Below, piece by piece: positions 42,379 through 51,713 of a stretch of 64,000 nucleotides of DNA (the stretch's first letter is position 1; each line of letters opens with the position of its first letter). Origin of the DNA: G963662905 sp963676725. GTDB lineage: Bacteria > Bacteroidota > Bacteroidia > Bacteroidales > WRLA01. The notes below the pieces were generated by a model. The model searched no databases and was not told where the DNA came from. It was given only the letters and a program-made list of their open reading frames with translations. The stretch lies in the NCBI GenBank assembly GCA_963676725.1, contig OY781463.1:434001-498000 (forward strand). Direction: 5' to 3'. The position numbers and the translations under genes are program-made.

Positions 42379-42834
42379 ATGAAAGAATTTAGCGGAATTG
42401 ACGATATTCTGGATTTTGCAATGCAAAGTGAGCAGGAGGCTGTAGATTTTTACAACCAATTATCTAATGAAGCAAAAAATGAAGAAATGAAGAAAATTTT
42501 CTTGCAATTTGCTACTGAAGAAATGGGGCATAAGAAGCGCTTATCCAATCTTAAAGATCAGGGAATTTACAAAGGAAGAACAGAAGAAGTTCCTGACTTA
42601 AAAATCGCGGATTATGTGGTGGAAGTAGAGATTACTCCAAATATGAGCTATGTGGATGCTCTTGTTGTTGCCATGAAAAAAGAAAAAGCTGCTTTTCGGC
42701 TCTATTCCGATTTGGCGAAAAAAGCGCCTAACGAAGAAATTAGAAAAGTGTTTGAATCTTTGGCCATCGAAGAATCAAAGCATAAATTACGCTTTGAGCT
42801 GGAATACGATGATATAGTTTATCGCGAAAACTAA
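42379..42834 (+). CDS. Rubrerythrin/ferritin-like diiron protein
   Basis: 151 residues from the ATG at 42379 (MKEFSGIDDILDFAM); upstream GTG and ATG codons in frame lie just after the -7 element and are less likely. A four-helix bundle with paired diiron ligands: EQEAVDFY and EEMGHKKR in the first half, EKAAFRLY and EESKHKLR in the second. No C-terminal rubredoxin domain is present. Such proteins store iron or reduce peroxide; the electron donor is not evident. Its neighbours suggest a link to redox or light stress. Confidence 0.85.
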   Translation: MKEFSGIDDILDFAMQSEQEAVDFYNQLSNEAKNEEMKKIFLQFATEEMGHKKRLSNLKDQGIYKGRTEEVPDLKIADYVVEVEITPNMSYVDALVVAMKKEKAAFRLYSDLAKKAPNEEIRKVFESLAIEESKHKLRFELEYDDIVYREN

Positions 42835-42856
42835 TCCAAAAAAGATTTTATTTTTC

Positions 42857-42926
42857 AGCCTTCTTTTAAAGAGCGCTTTGCTTATTGATAGTGAAAACTA
42901 CCAAAGTTGCTTTTTATAAGAAGGCT
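42857..42926. repeat. Distant inverted repeat at the rubrerythrin/purM convergence
   Basis: AGCCTTCTT (42857-42865) and AAGAAGGCT (42918-42926), separated by 52 nt; the right arm is inside purM. The right arm is followed by TTTTT on the plus strand. A weak bidirectional terminator is possible but the loop is long. Confidence 0.3.
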
Positions 42927-44048
42927 TTTTGTTTCTGCTTCGGCACATCTACCTATTATTTGCGCATCAATGCCCATGCTTTTCGACTGGGCAATAATAT
43001 CGGATGCATAAGCTTCTGGAACATATATTTCCATACGGTGCCCCATATTAAATACCTGATACATTTCCTTCCAAGGTGTGCCGCTTTCCTTTTGGATTAG
43101 TTTAAAAAGTGGCGGTACATCAAATAGATTGTCTTTTGTAATGTGCAGGTTGTCAACGAAGTTCAAGACCTTTGTTTGCGCCCCTCCACTACAATGGATC
43201 AAGCCATGTATATGTTCTTTATGGTGCTTCAGGATTTTTTTCATGAGCGGAGCGTATGTGCGTGTAGGGGATAGGATTAGCTTTCCGATATCAATCCCCG
43301 GAACTTCACTTGCTTCTGTCAGTAGTTTTGTTCCGCTATACACAAAATCCATATTAATTTCAGGATCAAAGCTTTCTGGGTACTGTTGGGCAAATGTATT
43401 GTTGAGCACGTCATGGCGGGCAGAAGTTAATCCATTACTGCCCATACCTCCATTATAGGAAGATTCATATTGTGCTTGTCCGTATGATGATAGCCCGACA
43501 ATCACATCGCCATCGCCAATTTTTTCATTTGTAATTATTTCTGAACGGCGAATTCTGGCTGTAACCGTACTATCAACAATAATTGTTCGCACAAGGTCTC
43601 CTACATCTGCTGTTTCGCCACCTGTTGAGATCATATGAATGCCCCATTGGCGCATTTCTTCAATGAATGACTCTGTGCCTTCTATAATTGCAGAAATGAC
43701 TTCTCCGGGAATTTTGTTTTTATTTCTGCCAATTGTAGAACTTAAAAGGATATTGTCTGCAACACCAACGCAAAGGAGATCATCTAAATTCATGACGATA
43801 GCATCTTGTGCAATGCCTTTCCAAACACTCAGGTCTCCAGTTTCTTTCCAATACAAATAAGCCAGGGATGATTTTGTGCCTGCTCCATCAGCATGCATAA
43901 TATTGCAAAAGGCATCATCGCCGCCAAGCCAATCGGGGATTACTTTGCAAAAAGCTTTCGGGAATAATCCTTTATCAATATTTTTTATGGCATTATGCAC
44001 ATCTTCCTTTGAGGCTGAAACCCCTCTTTGGTTGTATCTTGATTTCAT
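42882..44048 (-). CDS. purM: Phosphoribosylformylglycinamidine cyclo-ligase (AIR synthetase)
   Basis: 388 residues, the longer form typical of Bacteroidota. It closes the imidazole ring in step five of purine synthesis, using ATP. Seen are MKSRYNQRGVSASKEDV, HADGAGTKSSLAYLYWKETG, the metal/ATP region MNLDDLLCVG and STGGETADVGD, and the C-terminal CSGGAQTKVLNF and MGHRMEIYV. It follows the PorE-like gene by 21 nt, so it is probably in the same transcript, an unusual pairing. Confidence 0.95.
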   Translation of the reverse strand: MKSRYNQRGVSASKEDVHNAIKNIDKGLFPKAFCKVIPDWLGGDDAFCNIMHADGAGTKSSLAYLYWKETGDLSVWKGIAQDAIVMNLDDLLCVGVADNILLSSTIGRNKNKIPGEVISAIIEGTESFIEEMRQWGIHMISTGGETADVGDLVRTIIVDSTVTARIRRSEIITNEKIGDGDVIVGLSSYGQAQYESSYNGGMGSNGLTSARHDVLNNTFAQQYPESFDPEINMDFVYSGTKLLTEASEVPGIDIGKLILSPTRTYAPLMKKILKHHKEHIHGLIHCSGGAQTKVLNFVDNLHITKDNLFDVPPLFKLIQKESGTPWKEMYQVFNMGHRMEIYVPEAYASDIIAQSKSMGIDAQIIGRCAEAETKSLLIKSNFGSFHYQ

Positions 44049-44069
44049 GTGTGTATTTCGAAGTAGGGC

Positions 44070-46541
44070 TTATTCAAAAATAATTTCCTGTTTTTCTTTG
44101 TTCAGTGTTACTTCGCCAAAACGTGAAAGGACACCTTTTGGTAATTCCAGTGCATTATTTTTGCTTTTCTGAACACTTACTTCAATGTCGTAGCGCACTA
44201 CCGATCCAATACGCAAATCATTAATCAGAAAACGTGCATTTCGTTCAATACGGCCTTCTCCAAGAACCCGTTCAGGATCGCCCATAAAATCTGTTTTGCT
44301 GATTGCGCCACTCTTCAATAATTCCAGTGCACCTTCTTCCGATATTGTAGCAGTGCTTGTATTGCGCAGATCATAAATAAACTCTGCACTAATTCCATTA
44401 ATAATACAAGGAGCCGTAATGCTGTTTCCTTTGCTTGCATAGCGGAATTTGATGATGTTTTTTTCCGGTGTTGTTACAATATCTATTTGATTGCCACCAG
44501 TTTTAACAATTCCAGAACCGGGAATATAATTGGTTCCTATAATTGAAAATTCAGTACGCCTGTTCAATTGATGAGCCGCTTCACGCTCCACCCTGGAAGT
44601 GAGTGCATTGATATAGTCTTCTGATAAGATCGTTCCTTTTGAAAACAGGAAACCGTCTTTATCTACATCTTTCTTCAAAGTTAATGGGGTTCGTTCACCA
44701 TATCCTTTTGCTGAAAGCCTTCCGGGTTCAATACCCCTGTCAATTAGATAATCAACAACAGATTGTGCCCTTTTTTGAGAAAGGATATCGTTGTTCTCAT
44801 CCGAATCCCGGGCATCTGTGTGCGCTGCGAGTTCAATAATCAGATTGGGGTTTTCCTGCATAATAGTAATTAATCCCTGCAAGGAATCTTGATATTGTGG
44901 TTTCAGATCCCATTTACCCAAGTCATAAAGAATTTCTGGCAACATAATTGGCTCTTGTGGAATAGGCACCAAAACAAAATCATGCACTAAATCGGTGCTG
45001 TTCTGCAAGCCAACGGTTGTTTCTGTAGCTGTTTGGTTAAAATATCCTTCTTTAGAGACAACAATTTCGTAGGTTATATTGGCTTTAATCTGATTTTTAT
45101 TAAAGCTATAGTATCCATCTTTATCACTAATATCTTCAAGTTGAACACCATTTGAGCCTGTTACGGCAATGGCTACTTCCGGCAGCGTTTGAAGCGTGCG
45201 ATCATCTGTTATTGTTCCACTAAGTGTGAACAGTAATGGTTCGCGTGTAAAACTAAAAAGGTCATCGCCTTGTGTGCCTTTTCTGTTGGAAGCAAAAAAT
45301 CCTGCTTCACCATCTTCCTGAGGGCTAAAAATAATACCAAAATCATCTTTAAAAGAATTAATTGGCGGTCCCATATTTACGGGTTCACTCCAAGTTATTT
45401 TTCCATCTTCACCCCTGGTCATCACTGTTTTATAGATATCAAGCCCGCCCATGCCAATATGGCCGTTTGATGAAAAATAGAGTGCTGTATCACCTCTAAA
45501 GAAGGGGAATAGTTCGTCGCCTTCAGTATTAATAATTTCGCCAAGATTAACAGCTTCCTCAAAATCACCGGTTCGGCTGGTGCGTGTTGCCATATAGAGG
45601 TCTTTGCCTCCAATTGCATCATCAAAATCTGCTGCAAAAAAGATCATGCTTTCGTCATCGCTTAAAGTAGGATGCCCAATTGCCGTGAGTGTATCACCGC
45701 CCAAGTTTAGTTCTTTAGCTTCCTGCCAGCTCGTACCTTGCCGTTTTGATGTGTACACCTTACAACCGGCCGCCCGTTTGTCGAGTTTGCTGCAGCGGGT
45801 AAAATACATCAGGTTATAATGTTTGTTCATCATCGGTTGGCCTTCATTGGCTTCCGTATTGATTATTTCCTCTTCATCAATGGGCATTGGAGTATCCCAG
45901 CGGCCTTTTTTATCCATTTGACTGATAAAAATATCGCTGAATTTTTTGCCTGTCCATTCATCTTCTTTCTTACCGGCAGCATCATCCCTGTTTGTCGTAA
46001 AAGCGATTGCATTATAGGTGGCGTTCATATAGGTGGGGGAGAAATCGTCCCAACGTGAAGAAATTCGTTTTTCGCGCACTACTTCATGCCGGCCTTTAGA
46101 ATCTTTCCATTTTTCGATAAATTCTAAGTTGTTGAGACCTGTTGTCCCACGGATGTCATCAGGAACTTTATCAATATAGGCTTGGTAGTATTCTGCGGCT
46201 TGATCGTATTTTCCATTTTCCACCAATGCTTCCGCATAATAGAGCAGAACAAGCGGTTCTTTTTCTTGATACTTCCAGCCGATTAGCCTCTTATATGCTG
46301 TTTCCGCCTTTTTGCTTTCCCCTTTCAGTCGCTCGCATTCTGCCATAAGAAAGGAGATATCCTGTTTTTGGCTTTTATTCTTTGTTTTTGAATATGCTTT
46401 TTTAAAGCCTTCCAAGGCAATAGTATATTTTTTATTCCTAAAATCCTCATTAGCAGCTTTTAATCTTCTGTTTTGCCCTTGGGCAGTAGATAGGAATAAG
46501 AGCAAGCTCAGGGTAAATATTAGATAATGGCGTAATTTCAT
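44070..46541 (-). CDS. PorE-like OmpA-family envelope protein with a C-terminal retropepsin-like domain
   Basis: 823 residues. After a signal peptide (LLLFLSTAQGQ) come TPR-like repeats (about 25-150), a PD40/WD40-like propeller (about 160-420, with STDRD-type turns such as HPTLSDDESMIFFAAD), a carboxypeptidase-regulatory-like fold (430-520) and an OmpA C-terminal peptidoglycan-binding domain (540-665, IELAAHTDARDSDENND). This order equals that of PorE of the type IX secretion system. A further 130 residues resemble a retropepsin: FIYDLRNTSTATIS, LRIGSVVRYDIEVSV, GVLSRFGEVTLNKEKQEIIFE-type end. The catalytic D[ST]G is D724-L-R, so peptidase activity is unlikely. Confidence 0.8.
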   Translation of the reverse strand: MKLRHYLIFTLSLLLFLSTAQGQNRRLKAANEDFRNKKYTIALEGFKKAYSKTKNKSQKQDISFLMAECERLKGESKKAETAYKRLIGWKYQEKEPLVLLYYAEALVENGKYDQAAEYYQAYIDKVPDDIRGTTGLNNLEFIEKWKDSKGRHEVVREKRISSRWDDFSPTYMNATYNAIAFTTNRDDAAGKKEDEWTGKKFSDIFISQMDKKGRWDTPMPIDEEEIINTEANEGQPMMNKHYNLMYFTRCSKLDKRAAGCKVYTSKRQGTSWQEAKELNLGGDTLTAIGHPTLSDDESMIFFAADFDDAIGGKDLYMATRTSRTGDFEEAVNLGEIINTEGDELFPFFRGDTALYFSSNGHIGMGGLDIYKTVMTRGEDGKITWSEPVNMGPPINSFKDDFGIIFSPQEDGEAGFFASNRKGTQGDDLFSFTREPLLFTLSGTITDDRTLQTLPEVAIAVTGSNGVQLEDISDKDGYYSFNKNQIKANITYEIVVSKEGYFNQTATETTVGLQNSTDLVHDFVLVPIPQEPIMLPEILYDLGKWDLKPQYQDSLQGLITIMQENPNLIIELAAHTDARDSDENNDILSQKRAQSVVDYLIDRGIEPGRLSAKGYGERTPLTLKKDVDKDGFLFSKGTILSEDYINALTSRVEREAAHQLNRRTEFSIIGTNYIPGSGIVKTGGNQIDIVTTPEKNIIKFRYASKGNSITAPCIINGISAEFIYDLRNTSTATISEEGALELLKSGAISKTDFMGDPERVLGEGRIERNARFLINDLRIGSVVRYDIEVSVQKSKNNALELPKGVLSRFGEVTLNKEKQEIIFE

Positions 46542-46617
46542 AGTGAATGAAAATTGGTTCAGTATTTTTCCGTGCTAAAATACGTATTATTTGTCTTTTG
46601 TATAACTGATGCAAGTA

Positions 46618-46905
46618 TCAATTATTGTTTTTGTCGGTTATACGGGTTTGTTCACTTATTTTTGAAGAGGCCTCTTCGAGCTTTTTCTTAATTTCTGTTC
46701 CTTCAGTAGTTACTTCTTTACGAATATTTTCACTTTCACTCATGATTTCGTGTTTTATCGTATTGGAGGCTTTCCGGACTTCGGCCATGCCTTTTCCTAT
46801 TTTTCTTGCAATTTCAGGAATCTTTCCTGGTCCGAAAACAATTAGGATAATAATCATAATAATGAAAATTTCCCCGCCACTTATATCAAAAAAGAGAAAA
46901 ACCAT
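46618..46905 (-). CDS. tatA: Twin-arginine translocation protein TatA/TatB family
   Basis: 95 residues. One N-terminal membrane helix (IFIIMIIILIVFGPGKIPE), with the FGPGKIPE hinge, an amphipathic helix (ARKIGKGMAEVRKASN) and a charged C-terminal tail. It forms the size-variable pore of the Tat pathway. No tatC is nearby. Its own -7 element (TATTTTTG at 46923-46930) overlaps the secDF terminator zone. Confidence 0.93.
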   Translation of the reverse strand: MVFLFFDISGGEIFIIMIIILIVFGPGKIPEIARKIGKGMAEVRKASNTIKHEIMSESENIRKEVTTEGTEIKKKLEEASSKISEQTRITDKNNN

Positions 46906-46922
46906 AATTTTTATTCTTAGGG

Positions 46923-46930
46923 CAAAAATA
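46923..46930 (-). promoter_or_regulatory. tatA -7 element
   Basis: Minus-strand TATTTTTG, 17 nt upstream of the ATG at 46905, placed directly after the secDF terminator hairpin. Confidence 0.5.
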
Positions 46931-46933
46931 AAT

Positions 46934-46964
46934 AAAAAAAGCCCCGAAAATACTTTCGGGGCTT
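46934..46964 (-). terminator. secDF terminator
   Basis: GCCCCGAAA (46941-46949), loop ATAC, TTTCGGGGC (46954-46962); on the minus strand it is followed by T7. It lies 30 nt after the secDF stop. Confidence 0.85.
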
Positions 46965-46994
46965 AGTCTTCTTAATTTCTACCTGTTGGCAGAA

Positions 46995-49900
46995 CTATTT
47001 TTTGGGTTTGCTGCTGATCTCTTTCTTACTGTTTCGTGTTAAAAGGTCAAAAGCAATTGGACTGGCATTAAACAATGAAGAATAAGTACCAACTAAAACA
47101 CCCACCAAAAGTGCAAATGTGAAGCCCCTGATAATTTCACCACCGAAGATGAAGATAATAAGAAGTACAATAAGCGTTGTGCCTGAAGTATTAAAGGTAC
47201 GGCCTAATGTGCTGTTAAGGGCTGTATTGATGTTCAGTTTTATATCTTTCTTTGGATAGAGTCTTGTATATTCCCTAATTCTATCAAAGATAATTACGGT
47301 ATCGTTAATTGAGTAACCAATAATGGTTAGGATGGCCGCAATAAATGCCTGATCGACTTCCAGGTTAAATGGCAACACCCCATAAAATAGTGAGAAGAGA
47401 CCAATGGTAATCAAGGAGTCATGGAATAGGGCGATAACACCGGCCAAACCATATTGCCATTTTTTGAATCGTACAGCGATATAAGCAAAGATTACGATGA
47501 GCGAAAAGATAATGGCTAAAACAGCATTTCTTTTGATATCGTAAGCAATGGTTGGTCCAACTTTTTGTGATGTTAGAATACCTGTAAGTTTGCTGTCTTC
47601 GTCAGTATCTGAGAGGAACTGCCTTCTTTCAATACCAGTTTTAAAGAATTGATTCAGACTAGTATAGAGCATATTCTCAACAATACTGTCTACTTCCTTG
47701 GAATCGTTATCAATCAGATAATCAGTAGTGATTTTCACCTGAGTTGATGGGCCAAAAGTTTTTACTTCAGGTGTAGAACCGAACTCTGCTGTAAGGGCAG
47801 ACCTGATTTCATTCACTTTTACCGGTTGGTCGAAGCGTACTACAAAAGTACGTCCACCGGAGAAGTCAACACCATAATTAAGGCCACGGGTTGCTAATGA
47901 GGCAATGCCAATAAGAATAACTATTGAACTAATTACATAAGCAACTTTACGTTTGCTGATGAAGTCGATATTGATGTTGGCGAAGAGTCCACGGGTTAAT
48001 TTTGTGTCGAAATTCACTGTCTTTTTGGTCTCTAGCATCCAGTTAAACACCAACCTTGAAATAAAGATTGCTGAGAATAATGAAGAAAGAATACCAATAA
48101 TCAATGTTGTAGCAAAACCTTGAACAGGACCTGAACCAAATGTGAAGAGAACAATACCTGTTAATAATGTGGTAACGTTTCCATCAATAATCGCGGAATA
48201 AGCGTTTTTATAACCGTCTTCTACAGCAAGGCGGGTTCCTTTGCCTGCCCTGATTTCTTCCAGAATCCTTTCATAGATAATTACGTTGGCATCAACCGCC
48301 ATACCGAGTGTTAGCACGATACCTGCAATACCGGGAAGTGTAAGCACAGCCCCAAATGAAGCAAGTACACCAAACATAAAGAAAATGTTTGTGAGTAGGG
48401 CAAGGTCGGCAATCCAGCCAGCGCGGTTGTAATAGAAAATCATATAAATCAGAACCAGAAGGAATGCAAGTATAAATGAATTCAAACCGGCGCTAATTGC
48501 TTCTGCACCAAGTGATGGACCAACGATTTCTTCCTGAACAATACGTGCAGGAGCAGGCAATTTACCCGCTTTTAGAATATTGGAAAGGTCTTGTGCTTCT
48601 TCAATACTCATATTACCACCGGAAATAGAAGAACGTCCACCGGCAATCTCTGAATTAACGTTTGGATATGAATAAACATAATTGTCAAGAACAATCGCAA
48701 TTTGTTTGCCAATATTTTCTCCGGTCATTCTTTTCCAAATACGGGCACCTTCACCATTCATGGACATAGATACTTCTACACCGCCATTCATTGGGTTTAC
48801 ATCCTGACGGGCATCAACGATAACGTCGCCACCTAGAGGAGCTTTTCCGTCGCGGGTATTTACCTTAATTGCTACGAGGTCAAGGATATTTTCACGTCCC
48901 TGATCAGGTTTTACAGTCCAAAGTAGTTCAAGATTTCTCGGGAGTAGGTCTTTAGTTTGACGCAGCATATAATTCACCCTGGCAGTATCTTTAATAAAAG
49001 CAGATCCGATACGTGCTGAATTATAAGGCATTGTTTGACCCATTTCATTTTGATATACAGCAGGGTTTAAATATGCCCATAGTGGGTTTTCTTTGGCGTA
49101 ATTTTCAAATGAATTATTTTCAGTGATTTCGTTGCCGGTTGAGTCGGCAATTTTATCCAGAAGGGATTCTTCAACTACGCTGGTATCGCCGGTTTCGCTA
49201 ATTTGCAACTCGGTTTCGTCTTCTATAGTTTCTGTAGTACCATCTGCATTTTCTATCGTAGTGGTTTCAGACACCTTATCTTCTTTAAGACCTTCTTCAA
49301 CAGCAACAAATTCTCGCAATTTTGCATTGCATTCTGCAAGGTTGGGAAAAATCTCCGGTAATTGATATGTTTCCCAGAACTCCAGCTGTGCGCTTCCTTG
49401 AAGCAGTTTACGAACCCTCTCAGGATCCTTTATGCCAGGAAGTTCAATAAGGATACGGCCGGCAGTTTGCAGTTGTTGGATATTTGGTTGAGCAACACCA
49501 AAACGGTCGATACGTGTACGTAGGATGTTAAAAGTCCTGTCGATAGCATCGCTGCTTTCTGCCCTGATTACGCTAATTACTTCCGCATTTGTGGAATTGT
49601 ATTTAACGCGATCTTTTAATTCAACAGTATTAAAAATACTTGCTAAACGGGCATTTGGGTCTAGTTCGTTAAAAGCCTCAGCGAACAATGTTACGAAATC
49701 GCTATTGCTGCTTTTCTGTTTTTCACGAGCCAGATTAATGGCATTGTTAAAGGTCTCGTCTTTTGAGTAACCAGATAAAGCACGCAGGATATCCACAACG
49801 CTTACTTCCATCGTTACGTTCATACCGCCTTTAAGGTCAAGACCAAGGTTTAACTCACGCTCTTTAACTTCTTTGTACGTATATTCCCTTACAAGAATAT

Positions 49901-50153
49901 TATAAACAGGCTCACTGGCCATTGAATCAAGAAAGTAGCGTTGCCTTGATTTAGATACAGAATCTAAAAAGTACTGGTACTTAACTTCATCTCCATTCGC
50001 TAGATTTTTTGCTATAATGCTTGCATCTTCTGAGTGTGCATATTCAGTAGCGTCAGATTCAACACTTCTCGTGATGAATGTAAAGGACAACTGGAACACG
50101 CAAACGAGTGCGAGTAGAATAGCGAAAAACTTAATTACACCTTTGTGTTGCAT
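46995..50153 (-). CDS. secDF: Fused protein translocase subunit SecDF
   Basis: 1052 residues, SecD and SecF joined in one chain. An N-terminal membrane helix is followed by the large periplasmic P1 region (with GLDLKGGMNVTMEV), then the SecD membrane bundle with MAVDANVIIYERILEEIRAG; the SecF half begins near residue 750 (RGLNYGVDFSGGRTF) and has IGYSINDTVIIFDRIREYTR. It uses the proton-motive force to pull proteins from SecY. An acidic insertion (TETTIENADGTTETIEDETE) lies around residue 300. It has a consensus promoter and its own terminator. Confidence 0.96.
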   Translation of the reverse strand: MQHKGVIKFFAILLALVCVFQLSFTFITRSVESDATEYAHSEDASIIAKNLANGDEVKYQYFLDSVSKSRQRYFLDSMASEPVYNILVREYTYKEVKERELNLGLDLKGGMNVTMEVSVVDILRALSGYSKDETFNNAINLAREKQKSSNSDFVTLFAEAFNELDPNARLASIFNTVELKDRVKYNSTNAEVISVIRAESSDAIDRTFNILRTRIDRFGVAQPNIQQLQTAGRILIELPGIKDPERVRKLLQGSAQLEFWETYQLPEIFPNLAECNAKLREFVAVEEGLKEDKVSETTTIENADGTTETIEDETELQISETGDTSVVEESLLDKIADSTGNEITENNSFENYAKENPLWAYLNPAVYQNEMGQTMPYNSARIGSAFIKDTARVNYMLRQTKDLLPRNLELLWTVKPDQGRENILDLVAIKVNTRDGKAPLGGDVIVDARQDVNPMNGGVEVSMSMNGEGARIWKRMTGENIGKQIAIVLDNYVYSYPNVNSEIAGGRSSISGGNMSIEEAQDLSNILKAGKLPAPARIVQEEIVGPSLGAEAISAGLNSFILAFLLVLIYMIFYYNRAGWIADLALLTNIFFMFGVLASFGAVLTLPGIAGIVLTLGMAVDANVIIYERILEEIRAGKGTRLAVEDGYKNAYSAIIDGNVTTLLTGIVLFTFGSGPVQGFATTLIIGILSSLFSAIFISRLVFNWMLETKKTVNFDTKLTRGLFANINIDFISKRKVAYVISSIVILIGIASLATRGLNYGVDFSGGRTFVVRFDQPVKVNEIRSALTAEFGSTPEVKTFGPSTQVKITTDYLIDNDSKEVDSIVENMLYTSLNQFFKTGIERRQFLSDTDEDSKLTGILTSQKVGPTIAYDIKRNAVLAIIFSLIVIFAYIAVRFKKWQYGLAGVIALFHDSLITIGLFSLFYGVLPFNLEVDQAFIAAILTIIGYSINDTVIIFDRIREYTRLYPKKDIKLNINTALNSTLGRTFNTSGTTLIVLLIIFIFGGEIIRGFTFALLVGVLVGTYSSLFNASPIAFDLLTRNSKKEISSKPKK

Positions 50154-50197
50154 TTCCGAATCTATTTATTTGATAATGACTTAAATTTTCGAGGGTG

Positions 50198-50228
50198 CAA
50201 AAATAGGATAATAATTTTTAATTAACAA
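50198..50228 (-). promoter_or_regulatory. secDF promoter
   Basis: Minus-strand TATTTTTG (50198-50205) with TTG (50226-50228) exactly 20 nt upstream, 44 nt from the ATG. A clean match. Confidence 0.65.
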
Positions 50229-50374
50229 TTTTTCGGATTTATATTTGGTTTATATCCAAATCCCTGTATATCATTTGTTTAACTAAAAATGCTTCTAATT
50301 ATGCATCTGTCTTGGTTTACAATATTGCTTTGGCTTAGCATACTCCTAGCTTGTCTGTCGTATTAATGCCTGCA

Positions 50375-51712
50375 CTAATTTCGGTAAGTAAACCATTTCC
50401 ACAATTCTTTGTAGTTTACTTTCTTGCCGTACATTAAAATGCCCACTCTATAAATCCTTGAAGCAAACCAAGAAGTAAATATAAAGCCACCAATCAGCGA
50501 AAGTACGGATAAAATTATTTGCCAGGTGGGAACACCAAATGGAATTCGGGCCATCATAATAATTGGTGAACTGAATGGGATAATTGAAAGCCAAACGGCC
50601 AGGTTCCCGTCAGGATTATCTATAATATATTGTACCAAAATCAAAGAGAGAATTAATGGCGCCGAAACCGGCAGCATAAATTGTTGTGTGTCCGTTTCAT
50701 TGTCAACAGCTGAGCCTATTGCTGCAAATAATGCGGCATATAGTAAATAGCCTCCAATAAAATAAAAGAGAAAGCTGAATAATACAGCAAAGTAATTGAC
50801 AGACATCATCGATTGCCAAAAATACTGCATGCGATTTGCTTCCTGTCCTCCGGATTGATCTATTTGTTGCATCTCCACAATATTCCCGCCCATTGGCGCT
50901 ACTTGCTGCATACTGCTTTGATCCATATCATCGAAAATTCCTGTTGTAAGCTGAAAAACAGCCACAATACTATAGGTAAGTATTACCCACAGCATAAATT
51001 GGGTTAATCCCACCAAGGCAACACCAATAATTTTTCCAGTCATAAGCTGCAATGGTTTTACCGAGGATATCATGACCTCAATAATTCGGCTTACTTTTTC
51101 TTCGATAACTCCGCGCATTACCTGAGCACCAAATAGGAAAATGAAGAAATAAATTAAAATTCCTGATACCCAAGCAAGTGCTAAGCGTATTTCGGGATAG
51201 CTTTTTTCTTCCTGACCATTGGCGTCTAATTTGATGGCTGTAACATTTATACCGGTCTTTATCGATTCCAGTACTTGTTCGTCGATGCCGGAGGCTGCCA
51301 GCTTCATGCTTTCCACTTCTTTCTTCATGGTATTCTGCACATAGGATTTCAATCCCATACTGGCTTGCTTTTTGGAAAAAATAAAGGCTTTTTCCGGTAC
51401 AGCTGTTTCCGTTTTTGGAATATAAACCAAAGCATGTGCATCCCCCTCAAGAAAGGCCTTTTTTGCGCTGTCAAGTTCAGTAAATACAAGGCGAAAGCTA
51501 TATTCATCTGAATCTTTAAATTCCGTGAAAAAGAGCTGGCTTTCGTCGAGAACCTCTATCTCTTTTTTGTCGCCATCCATTGTAGCAATAATAAAAGGGA
51601 TGATCCAAATGGCAGCCATAAGCAAAGGGCCAAGAATAGTCATTACTATAAACGACTTTTTTTTCACACGGGTGAGGTACTCCCGTTTTATAATGAGTTT
51701 AATTTTATTCAT
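50375..51712 (-). CDS. ABC transporter permease (ABC-2 / NatB-like)
   Basis: 445 residues. One N-terminal membrane helix (IVMTILGPLLMAAIWIIPFI), a periplasmic domain of roughly 150 residues, then about five C-terminal helices including GILIYFFIFLFGAQVMRGVIEEK, the ABC-2 signature EEK. This layout matches NatB, the sodium-export permease, and related drug exporters. Its partner ATPase lies 1 nt upstream. Confidence 0.85.
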   Translation of the reverse strand: MNKIKLIIKREYLTRVKKKSFIVMTILGPLLMAAIWIIPFIIATMDGDKKEIEVLDESQLFFTEFKDSDEYSFRLVFTELDSAKKAFLEGDAHALVYIPKTETAVPEKAFIFSKKQASMGLKSYVQNTMKKEVESMKLAASGIDEQVLESIKTGINVTAIKLDANGQEEKSYPEIRLALAWVSGILIYFFIFLFGAQVMRGVIEEKVSRIIEVMISSVKPLQLMTGKIIGVALVGLTQFMLWVILTYSIVAVFQLTTGIFDDMDQSSMQQVAPMGGNIVEMQQIDQSGGQEANRMQYFWQSMMSVNYFAVLFSFLFYFIGGYLLYAALFAAIGSAVDNETDTQQFMLPVSAPLILSLILVQYIIDNPDGNLAVWLSIIPFSSPIIMMARIPFGVPTWQIILSVLSLIGGFIFTSWFASRIYRVGILMYGKKVNYKELWKWFTYRN

Positions 51713-51713
51713 G

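Noticed and set aside
42857..42926. Terminator between rubrerythrin and purM
   Set aside because: The arms are 52 nt apart and one is inside purM; kept only as a weak repeat.
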